Of a DNA stretch of 35,743 nucleotides, positions 1 to 6,586 are shown one piece after another (the stretch's first letter is position 1; the number at the start of each line of letters is the position of its first letter). The notes under the pieces are model-generated. The model searched no databases. It saw only the letters and a program-made list of their open reading frames with translations, and was not told where the DNA came from. The stretch is taken from contig SVKN01000019.1 of assembly GCA_015068445.1 (NCBI GenBank), forward strand, positions 1 through 35,743, in the 5' to 3' direction. Both the position numbers and the translations under genes were made by a program. Source of the DNA: Oscillospiraceae bacterium. Lineage in GTDB: Bacteria; Bacillota; Clostridia; Oscillospirales; Butyricicoccaceae.

Positions 1-1
1 C

Positions 2-334
2 GTCACCGAGATCTGGGACCGCACGGTGGACCGGAGCCTCACGGTCCGGCGCATGTACGTGGTGGCTAATCACGTGATCCCGGAAAGCGAGGCGCGGGAG
101 AAGGACGACGCCCCGGAGCAGCTGGACCTGTTCACCGACTACGGTCAGAAGGCCGCCGAGGAGGCGGCTCTGGAGCGGGAAAAGCGGATGCAGAGCGCCA
201 TGCTGACCATCCGCAGGAAGTACGGCAAAAACGCCATCCTCAAGGGCATGAATCTGGAGGAGGGCGCCACCGCCGTCGAGCGCAACAAGCTGGTGGGCGG
301 CCACAAGGCAAGCAAGGAAGGGGAGACGACATGA
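2..334 (+). CDS. Y-family DNA polymerase (UmuC/DinB-like), C-terminal part only
   Basis: The reading frame is open from base 2, so the gene starts upstream of the window and only about 110 C-terminal residues are present. The tail shows the little-finger end (TEIWDRTVDRSLTVRRMYVVAN), a QLDLF beta-clamp-binding type motif, and the ending RKYGKNAILKG with GATAVERNKLVGGHKA, all typical of the Firmicute UmuC-like Y-family polymerases that bypass DNA lesions after SOS induction. The stop overlaps the start of the next gene (ATGA at 331-334), a YolD-like protein, which is the usual partner of these polymerases. The catalytic palm is not visible, so activity cannot be judged. Family assignment is good; the exact subfamily (UvrX, UmuC, DinB) is not resolved. 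Confidence 0.85.
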   Translation, partial: VTEIWDRTVDRSLTVRRMYVVANHVIPESEAREKDDAPEQLDLFTDYGQKAAEEAALEREKRMQSAMLTIRRKYGKNAILKGMNLEEGATAVERNKLVGGHKASKEGETT

Positions 335-756
335 GCCGCAAATACGACGATATCATCGCTCTCCCACACCATCAGTCTCCGACGAGGAAGCGCATGACCA
401 TGACGGAGCGCGCCGCGCAGTTCTCCCCCTTCGCCGCCCTGACGGGCTACGGCGACGAGATCAAGGAGGCAAGACGCGCCACCGATGAGCGCCCTATCCT
501 CGACCGCGACGCCCGGGAACGCCTGGACCGCCGCCTGATCCGGCTGCTCGGCGCGATCAACGACCGGCCGACGGTCGCCGTGTCCTGGTTCGTCCCGGAC
601 AAGAAGAAATCCGGCGGCGCCGTTCGCAGATGCGAAAGTAAAGCTGTCAAGCTTGACGGCAAAAAGGACCGCCTGCTGCTGGAAAACGGCGAGTGGGTCC
701 CCCTGGCCGACGTCCTGAGCGTCGACGGCAGCCTCTTTGACGAGCGGGAAGAATAA
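331..756 (+). CDS. YolD-like family protein
   Basis: This 141-residue protein matches the YolD-like family by its N-terminal arrangement (YDDII...PHHQSPTRKRMTMTERAAQFSPFAALTGYGDEI), known from small proteins encoded next to UmuC-like polymerases in Firmicutes and thought to act like UmuD in regulating the polymerase. The start ATG sits on the stop of the polymerase gene (ATGA), with GGGGAG upstream, so the two are translationally coupled. The C-terminal half carries a basic stretch and a short beta-rich segment (KDRLLLENGEWVPLADVLSVDG). No signal peptide or membrane segment is present. The role as polymerase partner is inferred from family and position. Confidence 0.85.
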   Translation: MSRKYDDIIALPHHQSPTRKRMTMTERAAQFSPFAALTGYGDEIKEARRATDERPILDRDARERLDRRLIRLLGAINDRPTVAVSWFVPDKKKSGGAVRRCESKAVKLDGKKDRLLLENGEWVPLADVLSVDGSLFDEREE

Positions 757-796
757 AAAAAACAACGCCCTCTTTCTTGCACGGAAAGAGGGCGTT
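755..796 (-). terminator. Intrinsic terminator for the minus-strand operon 810-2268
   Basis: A 13-bp perfect stem (764-776 with 784-796, loop 777-783) is followed on the minus strand by a run of eight T (complement of the A run at 755-762). It terminates the minus operon; on the plus strand the tail is poor in T, so termination of the YolD gene there is less certain. Confidence 0.85.
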
Positions 797-809
797 CGCT
801 GTTCTCTTG

Positions 810-1046
810 TCATCTGCGGAACAGCCGCCGCAGCACGTTGATCACCGCCACCAGCAGACCGACGACGGCGAAGATGCCGCCGATAAAGATAAAGATCACC
901 GTGAAGATCGGTATCCCGTGCCCCTCGCCGCCGCCGCTGAAGATCAGCTGATCGAGATACACGCCGCCCATCATCAGCCCGACGCCGATCCCGGGCAGCA
1001 CCAGCATCATCAAAAGCCAGAAATAGACAGAGCGACCCTTTTTCAT
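810..1046 (-). CDS. Small hypothetical membrane protein, 78 residues
   Basis: The start is taken at the ATG ending at 1046, giving MKKGRSVYFWLL; this codon overlaps the stop of the upstream gene. The protein has two hydrophobic segments, roughly residues 7-30 and 45-66, separated by a Gly-rich loop (SGGGEGHG), and a very basic C-terminus (LRRLFRR), so it is probably an inner-membrane hairpin with its tail in the cytoplasm. I do not recognise a named family. It is the last gene of a three-gene minus operon with a zinc-ribbon membrane protein and a YgjP-type peptidase. A longer frame to 1082 exists but would lie inside the neighbour. Confidence 0.65.
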   Translation of the reverse strand: MKKGRSVYFWLLMMLVLPGIGVGLMMGGVYLDQLIFSGGGEGHGIPIFTVIFIFIGGIFAVVGLLVAVINVLRRLFRR

Positions 1047-1726
1047 TCGACCCACGGCCTTTCCATGCGGCACTCTTCGCACTGCCAGCCCGTATTGCCC
1101 GCGTGATGGCAGAAGGGGCAGGTCCAGCTGCCGTCGGGCGCTTTCAGCGCGTCAACGTCGATCACGTTCCCCTCTGTATCCGTCCATGTGCGCGACAGCA
1201 GCCGGTCGTCCTCCGCCCACTGTGTCATCAGGCGGCTCAGCTCGTACAGCGCGCCCTCGTCGCCCTTTGGCGGCTGGACGTCGCCGTCGATGACGTAGTA
1301 TTCCGTCGCTCTGCCGCCGTTGCGGGTGTTGTCGTAATCCAGCTCATAATGAATGGACGGCGCATCCAGGACGATCAGATCGGTTGGGGGCAGATCGACC
1401 CACCGGGTCAGATCGAAGCGGTCCACGTGCGCCTGCACCTGCGCCAGCGCGTCGTCGTCCGCCCGATAGACGGTCGTCTTGATCAGCGCGCCAAACCACG
1501 GCTGATCCTCAATGGTCAGCGTGATCCCGTCGGCCGTCTGTTTCAGGCGGATATCGCTGTGTCCGCCGGTCATGCCGCCGCCCGAGCTGCAGGAGCACTC
1601 GATCAGTGTCCCGACGTCTGCGGGCTTGCGGCTGAACCAGCTTTTGAACGGTCTGAGCATGGCGATCCCTCCGATCACGATCAGAATCATCGCGGGCGCG
1701 GCGACCCGCAGGGTAACTCGTTTCAT
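1043..1726 (-). CDS. Membrane-anchored protein with C-terminal zinc ribbon, function unknown
   Basis: The start ATG ending at 1726 overlaps the stop of the upstream peptidase (ATGA) and has AGGAGG upstream, so a much longer open frame reaching 2302 is rejected as a shadow. The 227-residue product has one N-terminal membrane segment (about residues 8-25), a beta-rich middle with a Cys/Gly patch (ECSCSSGGGMTGG), and a C-terminal four-Cys zinc ribbon (CPFC and CEEC) ending ERPW. This resembles zinc-ribbon tails of many clostridial membrane proteins of unknown role. It is coupled to YgjP-type metallopeptidase and small membrane protein genes. No enzyme motif was seen. Confidence 0.7.
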   Translation of the reverse strand: MKRVTLRVAAPAMILIVIGGIAMLRPFKSWFSRKPADVGTLIECSCSSGGGMTGGHSDIRLKQTADGITLTIEDQPWFGALIKTTVYRADDDALAQVQAHVDRFDLTRWVDLPPTDLIVLDAPSIHYELDYDNTRNGGRATEYYVIDGDVQPPKGDEGALYELSRLMTQWAEDDRLLSRTWTDTEGNVIDVDALKAPDGSWTCPFCHHAGNTGWQCEECRMERPWVE

Positions 1727-2268
1727 TGCGGCAGCCTCCTCAACAGTTGTGATCCGTTTTCCTTGAGCCAACGGTCGCGTTCGTAATAATCGGGCATCAC
1801 CCGTAGGACTTCGGCATAAAAGGCAGGGGAGTGGTCCATCACCTTCCGGTGGCACAGCTCGTGCACCACCACGGCGTCCAGCGTCTCCGGCGGCGCCAGC
1901 ATCAGCAGGCAGTTGAAGTTCAGATTGCCCTTCGTGCTGCAGCTGCCCCAGCGCGTTTTCTGCGCCCGGATCGTGACGCGCCCGTAGTCGACGCCGACCA
2001 GCGCAGCATAGTGTTTCACCCGCTCCGGGATGACGTCGAGCGCTTTTTGCGCAAGACTGTAAAGCTCTGAGCTTGACAGCTTCGGCGCTTCGTTCATCAG
2101 CTGCTCCCGGGCCTTCCGGAGGTGGTTTTCGATCCAGGACCGCTTTTCCGCGAGGATGGCCTCCACCGCCTGGCGGCTCATGCGCCGCGGCGCGCGGACG
2201 ATCAGACGCCCGTCCCTGATCTGCAGCCCCACTGTCTTCCGGTCGCTGCGGATCAGCTCGTATTCCAC
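1723..2268 (-). CDS. YgjP-type (DUF45) metal-dependent hydrolase
   Basis: This is a member of the YgjP/DUF45 family, related to SprT/WSS1-like zinc metallopeptidases. The sequence shows the family block TRWGSCSTKGNLNFN followed by the zinc motif HELCH (HExxH) and a third histidine in MDHSPAFY, with the usual order and spacing. The start is uncertain: GTG ending at 2268 has AGGGGGTGA at good distance, while GTG ending at 2277 is nearly on top of that ribosome site; the first is preferred (181 residues). It heads a coupled minus operon with two membrane proteins. A promoter with TTGTCA and extended -10 TGCTATACT lies at 2319-2291. Confidence 0.85.
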   Translation of the reverse strand: MEYELIRSDRKTVGLQIRDGRLIVRAPRRMSRQAVEAILAEKRSWIENHLRKAREQLMNEAPKLSSSELYSLAQKALDVIPERVKHYAALVGVDYGRVTIRAQKTRWGSCSTKGNLNFNCLLMLAPPETLDAVVVHELCHRKVMDHSPAFYAEVLRVMPDYYERDRWLKENGSQLLRRLPQ

Positions 2269-2290
2269 GGCGCTCACCCCCTTTTTCTAC

Positions 2291-2319
2291 AGTATAGCAC
2301 ACGGACTGCCTCTTGACAA
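2291..2319 (-). promoter_or_regulatory. Sigma-A promoter of the YgjP operon
   Basis: Reading leftwards, TTGTCA (2319-2314), 17 bp, TATACT (2296-2291) preceded by TGC. The -35 box overlaps that of the divergent promoter at 2313-2341. Confidence 0.65.
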
Positions 2320-2341
2320 ATCCTGTGAGATAGAGTATGAT
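2313..2341 (+). promoter_or_regulatory. Sigma-A promoter of the FeoB-associated/DUF1858 unit
   Basis: TTGACA (2313-2318), 17 bp, TATGAT (2336-2341). It shares its -35 bases with the divergent minus-strand promoter, so polymerase can probably occupy only one at a time. Confidence 0.8.
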
Positions 2342-2351
2342 AGTTTCGTAA

Positions 2352-2367
2352 GTTAGCGTAGACTAAC
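2352..2367 (+). promoter_or_regulatory. Dyad operator, possibly DtxR/IdeR-family iron box
   Basis: An inverted repeat GTTAG-6 bp-CTAAC lies just after the expected transcription start of the FeoB-associated gene. The half-sites match the core of DtxR/IdeR operators (GTTAG...CTAAC). Position over the start region would suit iron-dependent repression. The regulator is not in the window; this is inference from motif and gene content. Confidence 0.45.
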
Positions 2368-2384
2368 CATATAGGAGCGATACC

Positions 2385-2561
2385 ATGCTGACCGTCCTGA
2401 TAGCGGGTCTCATCGCGGCCGCCGTCTTTTTCGGCATCCGCAGGGAGGTCCGCATCTTCAAAAAGGGCGAGCTGTGCGACTGCAGCGGCGACTGCGCCCA
2501 CTGCCGCATCCAGTGCCGCAGCAACCCGAACTATTTCGGCCTGAACCGGAAGGAGGAGTGA
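2385..2561 (+). CDS. FeoB-associated Cys-rich membrane protein
   Basis: A 58-residue protein too short for most gene callers: one N-terminal membrane segment (residues 2-18), a basic stretch, then five cysteines (C31, C33, C37, C40, C44) in the pattern CDCSGDCAHCRIQC, and a short polar tail. This is the layout of the FeoB-associated Cys-rich membrane proteins, which usually follow feoB, the ferrous iron transporter, and are thought to serve iron uptake. AGGAG precedes the ATG. Here no feoA or feoB is next to it; instead it is followed two bases later by a DUF1858 redox protein. The promoter and a DtxR-like dyad lie directly upstream. Confidence 0.8.
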   Translation: MLTVLIAGLIAAAVFFGIRREVRIFKKGELCDCSGDCAHCRIQCRSNPNYFGLNRKEE

Positions 2562-2563
2562 TC

Positions 2564-2866
2564 ATGCAGATCATCGGCTGGCTCATTCTGATCGTTGTTT
2601 TCGTATCTCTGACGCTGGGCTCGTGGAAGGAGCGCCAAAGAAAGAAGAACGGTGCCTTCGCCACGATGAACACCACCGTCGGCGCGCTGCTCAGGCGCGA
2701 CCCGGGCGTGGCGCAGGTGCTGATCGACCACGGCATGCACTGCGTCGGCTGCCCGTCCTCGGCGGGGGAGACCGTCGCCCAGGCCGCTGCCGTCCACCAG
2801 ATCGACGCCCAGGCGCTGCTGAGCGACGTGAACCGCTATTTCATGACACACAAAAAGGAGGCATAA
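2564..2866 (+). CDS. Membrane-anchored DUF1858 redox-disulfide domain protein
   Basis: The start is set at 2564 by AAGGAGGAG eight bases upstream; an earlier in-frame start at 2474 lies inside the previous gene. The 100-residue protein has an N-terminal membrane helix (residues 2-19), a basic linker, and a DUF1858 domain (about 35-95) with the signature GMHCVGCPSSAGET, whose CxxC (C60, C63) is the predicted redox-active disulfide known from hybrid-cluster-protein-associated domains. Most DUF1858 proteins are soluble, so the membrane anchor is notable. It is co-transcribed with the FeoB-associated protein, suggesting a shared redox or metal role at the membrane. The stop codon lies inside a short palindrome that is duplicated 231 bp downstream. 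Confidence 0.8.
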   Translation: MQIIGWLILIVVFVSLTLGSWKERQRKKNGAFATMNTTVGALLRRDPGVAQVLIDHGMHCVGCPSSAGETVAQAAAVHQIDAQALLSDVNRYFMTHKKEA

Positions 2867-3104
2867 CGCCTCCATGAGCCTGTCGAAAAACAGGTTTTTC
2901 GACAGAAAGGGGCCCGCAGGCAGAAGAACGTCTGCCTGCTCGGGCCGGTCTGCTGCAGCGCACTCGCTGACGCTCGCACGTTTGCAGACCGGAAGGTGTG
3001 TTTTCGGCGGCACATGTCCGCCGAAAACACGATCCATGACTGCTCGCTGCGCGAGCATGAGAGAAAATCCTATTATACACGACAAAAGGAGGCATAACGC
3101 CTCC
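2853..3104. mobile_element. Candidate non-coding element: five hairpins between 21-bp direct repeats
   Basis: A 21-bp sequence (AAAA + GGAGGC-ATAAC-GCCTCC) occurs exactly at 2853-2873 and 3084-3104. Between the copies lie 210 bp made almost entirely of hairpins: 2880-2905 (12-bp arms), 2911-2946 (14-bp arms with a 2-nt bulge), 2947-2990 (7-bp outer arms), 2998-3030 (13-bp perfect arms, 7-nt loop) and 3041-3057 (7-bp arms, 3-nt loop). No credible coding frame or ribosome site is inside. The downstream repeat copy keeps the T run of an intrinsic terminator, the upstream copy has lost it, as if the unit had entered a pre-existing terminator. It could be a MITE-like or palindromic repeat element; identity is unknown. 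Confidence 0.6.
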
Positions 3105-3109
3105 TTTTT
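3084..3109. terminator. Bidirectional terminator at the downstream direct-repeat copy
   Basis: Stem GGAGGC/GCCTCC with ATAAC loop, preceded by four A and followed by five T, so it can work on both strands. It overlaps the stop codon of the minus-strand Nudix gene (3108-3110). Confidence 0.6.
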
Positions 3110-3491
3110 ATCGTTCCTGCATCAGCTTTTCCAGAATGACCGCGTCGGCAGGGCAGAAGTCGTATCGGGGGATCTCCGCAGGCGTGATCCACCGCAGATC
3201 GATATGCTCCAGCAGCTTCGGCGTGCCGGAGACGATGGTCGCCTCCAGAAGCGTCAGATGGACCGTCAGGTCGGGATATTCATGGGTCACCTCAAAATAG
3301 ACGTCCCCGGGCGCGACGGTCACGTCCAGCTCCTCCCTGCATTCGCGGATCAGCGCCTCACGCGCCGTCTCGCCGGGCTCCAGCTTGCCGCCAACGAACT
3401 CCCACAGCAGCCCCCGCGCCTTGTGCGCCGGGCGCCGGCAGATCATGAATCGCTCTCCGTCCCGGATCAGCGCGGCAGCGACCTCCGTCAT
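3108..3491 (-). CDS. Nudix hydrolase, MutT-like (8-oxo-dGTP diphosphatase type)
   Basis: A 127-residue Nudix protein. The Nudix box runs G35-V57 with all key positions (G, E41, R49-E50, E53-E54), in the form GGKLEPGETAREALIRE..EE, which binds Mg2+ and carries out hydrolysis of nucleoside diphosphates linked to another moiety. The preceding LLWEFVGGK is typical of MutT, which removes oxidised dGTP, and of NTP pyrophosphohydrolases close to it. The start at 3491 has AGAGGTG upstream; an upstream in-frame start at 3539 would precede the promoter's -10 and is rejected. It is a single-gene unit with the promoter at 3539-3511. Exact substrate is not shown by sequence. Confidence 0.88.
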   Translation of the reverse strand: MTEVAAALIRDGERFMICRRPAHKARGLLWEFVGGKLEPGETAREALIRECREELDVTVAPGDVYFEVTHEYPDLTVHLTLLEATIVSGTPKLLEHIDLRWITPAEIPRYDFCPADAVILEKLMQER

Positions 3492-3510
3492 AGTATCACC
3501 TCTGCGCATG

Positions 3511-3539
3511 ATTATACAATAGCCGGCGCTTTTTTGCAA
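3511..3539 (-). promoter_or_regulatory. Sigma-A promoter of the Nudix gene
   Basis: Leftwards: TTGCAA (3539-3534), 17 bp, TATAAT (3516-3511). Confidence 0.75.
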
Positions 3540-3566
3540 ATGACAGTAGCGCTTTAAAGTGAGATG

Positions 3567-3575
3567 TGCTATACT
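3567..3575 (+). promoter_or_regulatory. Extended -10 promoter of the amidohydrolase gene
   Basis: TGC followed by TATACT (3570-3575), with no convincing -35 hexamer 16-18 bp upstream. The leader to the ATG at 3614 is about 32 bases. Confidence 0.6.
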
Positions 3576-3613
3576 GTTAAGCGATCGAATCGTTTTGAAC
3601 GGAGGAAACCATC

Positions 3614-4888
3614 ATGTCAGATCTCAAATATATCATCTGCGGCAGGCTATACGACGGCATTCGCGACGAGCTGCAGCCCGATATGCGCCTGATCATTGAC
3701 GGGAAGACCATCGCCGCCGTGGGCCGCGGGCTGGAGCGGCCCGAGAGCGCGCAGGTGATCGACCTTTCCGACGCCGCCGTGACGCCGGGGATGATCGACG
3801 CCCACATGCACATGGACTATTTCGACTGGCACACCATCCGCGAGGAGGTCTATCTGGAATCGGAGGAGATGAAGACCCTGGCCGTCGCCCGGTGCGCCGA
3901 AAAGGCGCTGCGCCGCGGCTTCACCAGCGTGCGCCACATGGGCGCCATCGCGTCGGTGGGCTACGGCGTCCTGGACGTCCGCGACGCCATCAACAAGGGC
4001 TATCTCAAGGGCGCGCGCATCGTCGCTGCGCCGCTGAACCTCTGCTCTCCCGGCAGCCACGGCGACATGTCCCAGGGCTTTTCCCGCAATCCCGCGCTGT
4101 CCGGCGTCATGCAGCGCATGAAGCCGACCCTCGGCAGCGGCCGCGATTTCTTCACCAACGCCGTGCGCGAGGAGCTGAAATACGGCGCTGACTTCATCAA
4201 GATCATGGCCACCGGCGGCTTCTTCACCCCCAACGACACGCCGCTGCAGAAGCAGCTCAACGACGAGGAGCTGGAGGCCATCATCCGCACCACCCACGAG
4301 CTGGGCAGCACCGTGACGGCCCACGTCTACGCCCCCGAGATGATGCAGACCATGGTGAAGCTGGGCATCGACGGCATGGAGCACGGCTCCCTGATGGACG
4401 ACGAGACAGCCGCCATGATCGAGAGCGCCGGGACGTATCTGGTGCCCACCTTCTGCCCCTACGACGAGGCCGTCCACTACGATCCCGTCAAGCTCAGGGA
4501 CAAGCAGCCGGAGTTCCGCGCGAAGCTGGAGCAGTACAAGGACGTGCTGATCGCCGGGCGCGAGGCCATTTGCCGCAGCCATATCAAGCTGGGCTACGGC
4601 ACGGATTTCGTCGCCAACCACCAGAACTACGACAGCGGCTGGGAGTACGCCGCCTGGCTCAACAGCGGCATGGACCCCTTCCGCACGCTCAGGGCTGCCA
4701 CGGCAACGAACGCCGGGATCCTGCACCTGCAGGACAAGGTCGGCACCCTGGAGCCCGGCAAGCTGGCCGACGTCGCCGCCTGGCGCCGCGACCTGCTCAC
4801 AGACCCCAAGGCGCTCCTGGACTGCGCCTTCGTCATGAAGGAGGGCGTCGTCTACGACACCGAGATCAGCGACGACATCGACCAGTAG
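3614..4888 (+). CDS. Amidohydrolase superfamily metal-dependent hydrolase
   Basis: A 424-residue protein of the amidohydrolase superfamily, close in style to imidazolonepropionase-like and Xaa-Pro dipeptidase-like members. The TIM-barrel metal ligands are visible: H64-x-H66 after VTPGMIDA, a candidate carboxylated lysine K196 (DFIKIMATGG), H237 (TAHVYA), H257 (GMEHGS) and D331 (YGTDF). The C-terminal beta-sandwich return is seen as GTLEPGKLADVAAW. GGAGG precedes the ATG and no signal peptide is present, so it is cytoplasmic. It stands alone between its own promoter and a strong terminator. Cyclic amides, N-acyl amino acids or dipeptides are possible substrates; the sequence does not decide. 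Confidence 0.88.
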   Translation: MSDLKYIICGRLYDGIRDELQPDMRLIIDGKTIAAVGRGLERPESAQVIDLSDAAVTPGMIDAHMHMDYFDWHTIREEVYLESEEMKTLAVARCAEKALRRGFTSVRHMGAIASVGYGVLDVRDAINKGYLKGARIVAAPLNLCSPGSHGDMSQGFSRNPALSGVMQRMKPTLGSGRDFFTNAVREELKYGADFIKIMATGGFFTPNDTPLQKQLNDEELEAIIRTTHELGSTVTAHVYAPEMMQTMVKLGIDGMEHGSLMDDETAAMIESAGTYLVPTFCPYDEAVHYDPVKLRDKQPEFRAKLEQYKDVLIAGREAICRSHIKLGYGTDFVANHQNYDSGWEYAAWLNSGMDPFRTLRAATATNAGILHLQDKVGTLEPGKLADVAAWRRDLLTDPKALLDCAFVMKEGVVYDTEISDDIDQ

Positions 4889-4902
4889 CAACACCATACA
4901 CG

Positions 4903-4930
4903 AAAACGCGGCCACACGGCCGCGTTTTTT
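4903..4930 (+). terminator. Intrinsic terminator after the amidohydrolase gene
   Basis: Arms AAAACGCGGCC and GGCCGCGTTTT with a 4-nt ACAC loop, then a T run to 4930. Confidence 0.88.
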
Positions 4931-4942
4931 CACAAAACAGGC

Positions 4943-4973
4943 TTGACTCTCCCATTAGGGGAGGGCTTATACT
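4943..4973 (+). promoter_or_regulatory. MerR-type promoter/operator with 19-bp spacer
   Basis: TTGACT (4943-4948) and TATACT (4968-4973) are 19 bp apart instead of 17. The spacer carries a dyad, CTCCC (4949-4953) and GGGAG (4959-4963). This is the classic arrangement at which MerR-family activators twist the DNA to align the two boxes, so autoregulation by the following gene is likely. Confidence 0.8.
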
Positions 4974-5014
4974 GAGCACAGATCCGGATCAGACATGATG
5001 AAAGGAGACTGACC

Positions 5015-5818
5015 ATGCTGCAGATCGGCGCGTTTTCAAAGGTCTGTCAGGTCAGCGTCAAGACGCTGCGCCACTACGACAGCATCGGCCTGCTGCGCCC
5101 CGCGGAGGTGGATGCGTTCACGGGGTACCGCTATTACGCGGAGGAGCAGATCGACAGGATGAACTATATCCAGCGGCTCAAGCGCTACGGCTTTTCGCTG
5201 GAGGAGATCGCCCGGCTGCTGGACGTCTCCGATCAGACGAAGCTCCTGCGCGCGCTGCGGGAGCGTCAGGAGCAGCTCACCCGGGACCGTCGGGAAACGG
5301 ACGTCATCCTCCGTGAGCTGCAGACACACATTTCCATGTTTGAAAGGACAGGCGATATGATGACGTATCAGAAGAATTACACGGTGTCGATCAAAGAGTC
5401 CCCCGCGCTGAGCGTGCTGGCGTCCCGCCGCGTGATGAGCGTGGACGATTTCGGCCGGTGCTACGGCGCGCTGTTCGAGCGCGTGGCCAGGGAGCATCTG
5501 ACGCCCACGGGCCTCACCGGCTCCCGGTATTTCGACGAGACCTTCGACCATGACGCCTCGGATATCGAGGTGTTCATCGGCGTGCGGGAGGAGGACAGGG
5601 CCGATCAGACGCTGCCGGCGCAGACCTGCGCCATGACGGTCCACCGCGGCGGGTACTCCACCCTCAACGAGGCGTATGGCGCGGTCGTCCGCTGGATCGC
5701 CGAAAAAGGCTATGAGATCGCGGGCGCGCCCTTCGACCTCTACGTCAGATCCCGCTTCGACGCCCCCTCGCCGGAAGATTGGGAGACGGAGGTCTGGTTC
5801 CCCGTCGTGAAGAAGTAA
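5015..5818 (+). CDS. MerR-family regulator with GyrI-like effector-binding domain
   Basis: The 267-residue protein starts with a MerR winged helix-turn-helix (LQIGAFSKVCQVSVKTLRHYD, then IGLLRP and FTGYRYY, residues 1-70), continues with the dimerisation helix (about 75-115, rich in Glu/Arg/Gln), and ends in a GyrI/BmrR-like ligand-binding domain (about 120-267, ending EDWETEVWFPVVKK). Such proteins sense small hydrophobic or cationic compounds and activate promoters with a long spacer. Its own upstream region has exactly that promoter form. AAGGAG precedes the ATG. No target gene other than itself is adjacent on the plus strand, so its regulon is unknown. The BmrR/BltR-like ligand class is inference. 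Confidence 0.88.
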   Translation: MLQIGAFSKVCQVSVKTLRHYDSIGLLRPAEVDAFTGYRYYAEEQIDRMNYIQRLKRYGFSLEEIARLLDVSDQTKLLRALRERQEQLTRDRRETDVILRELQTHISMFERTGDMMTYQKNYTVSIKESPALSVLASRRVMSVDDFGRCYGALFERVAREHLTPTGLTGSRYFDETFDHDASDIEVFIGVREEDRADQTLPAQTCAMTVHRGGYSTLNEAYGAVVRWIAEKGYEIAGAPFDLYVRSRFDAPSPEDWETEVWFPVVKK

Positions 5819-5823
5819 AAAAG

Positions 5824-5854
5824 AGAGGCTGTGCGGACGCGCACAGCCTCTTTT
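5824..5854. terminator. Bidirectional terminator between merR-type gene and prsW
   Basis: 12-bp arms (5824-5835, 5840-5851), 4-nt loop; T run on both strands. Serves two converging genes. Confidence 0.85.
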
Positions 5855-5872
5855 CCTCTGCATAACGGCGGT

Positions 5873-6571
5873 TCACGACAGGTACACGTCGTTCTCCGAC
5901 GCCTTCTTGACCGTCTTCGTCGCCACCCAGAACATCAGCCCCACGAACGCGACGAAGATCAGCGAGAAGATCGTCTGGGTGGTGGAGGCGATGAAGTCGT
6001 AGGTCCCGTGCAGCAGCACGGGCACCGCCACGGCCAGCGAGCGCGCCGTTTTCGACGCGCCGCGGTCGCCGATCAGCGCGAAGCGCTTGGCGATGCCGTA
6101 CCAGAAGCCCATGAACACGCCGAAGCAGGCGTGACCGGGCACCGCCGTCACGGCGCGAACCACGGCGACGCCGAAGCCGAAGTTCAGCACGTACCCGATA
6201 TTTTCCCACAGCGCGAAGCCCAGGGAGATGAACACGGCGTACACCACGCCGTCGAACTGACAGTTGAAGTTGGGCGAGCGCCAGGTCTTCCATTTGAGGA
6301 CCAGATACTTGAAGCCTTCCTCGCTGAGGCCCACCACGATATAATACAAAATGACGTCGCAGAGGAACCCGCCCCCGGGGAACAGCTCCTCCAGCGCCGA
6401 CATGCCGAGCTGCTCCGTCACCATGGCGGCCAGCGTCGACAGCGAGCCGAAAAAGACCAGCGAATAGAGGTACCCCATGGGCTCCTTCTCCAGCCGGTCG
6501 GCGTCGTAGACCTTCTTCATCAGCCACACCGCCGGGATGATGGCAGCCAGGATCAAAACACGCAGGATCAT
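5873..6571 (-). CDS. PrsW-family intramembrane metalloprotease
   Basis: A 232-residue polytopic membrane protein with about seven hydrophobic segments. Family motifs are in order: EEGFKY (E84, E85), the block FDGVVYAVFISLGFALWENIGY with E123, GHACFG (H147) and HGTYDF (H188). These Glu and His residues are the predicted zinc site of PrsW, the Bacillus subtilis site-1 protease that cleaves anti-sigma factor RsiW. Many homologues have other or unknown substrates and no sigma factor is nearby. GGAGG lies before the ATG. It follows ftsH by 15 bases on the same strand and is most likely transcribed with it, giving an operon of two membrane proteases. Confidence 0.88.
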   Translation of the reverse strand: MILRVLILAAIIPAVWLMKKVYDADRLEKEPMGYLYSLVFFGSLSTLAAMVTEQLGMSALEELFPGGGFLCDVILYYIVVGLSEEGFKYLVLKWKTWRSPNFNCQFDGVVYAVFISLGFALWENIGYVLNFGFGVAVVRAVTAVPGHACFGVFMGFWYGIAKRFALIGDRGASKTARSLAVAVPVLLHGTYDFIASTTQTIFSLIFVAFVGLMFWVATKTVKKASENDVYLS

Positions 6572-6586
6572 AGTTTTCCTCCGAAA

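Noticed and set aside
1043-2302. A 419-codon frame joining the zinc-ribbon protein to upstream sequence
   Set aside because: The upstream part overlaps the YgjP-type peptidase in another frame and is Arg/Gly/Ala-rich shadow. AGGAGG before 1726 sets the real start.
2874-3557. Open frame of 227 codons through the hairpin array
   Set aside because: No ribosome site, the translation is of low complexity and it runs antisense through the Nudix gene.
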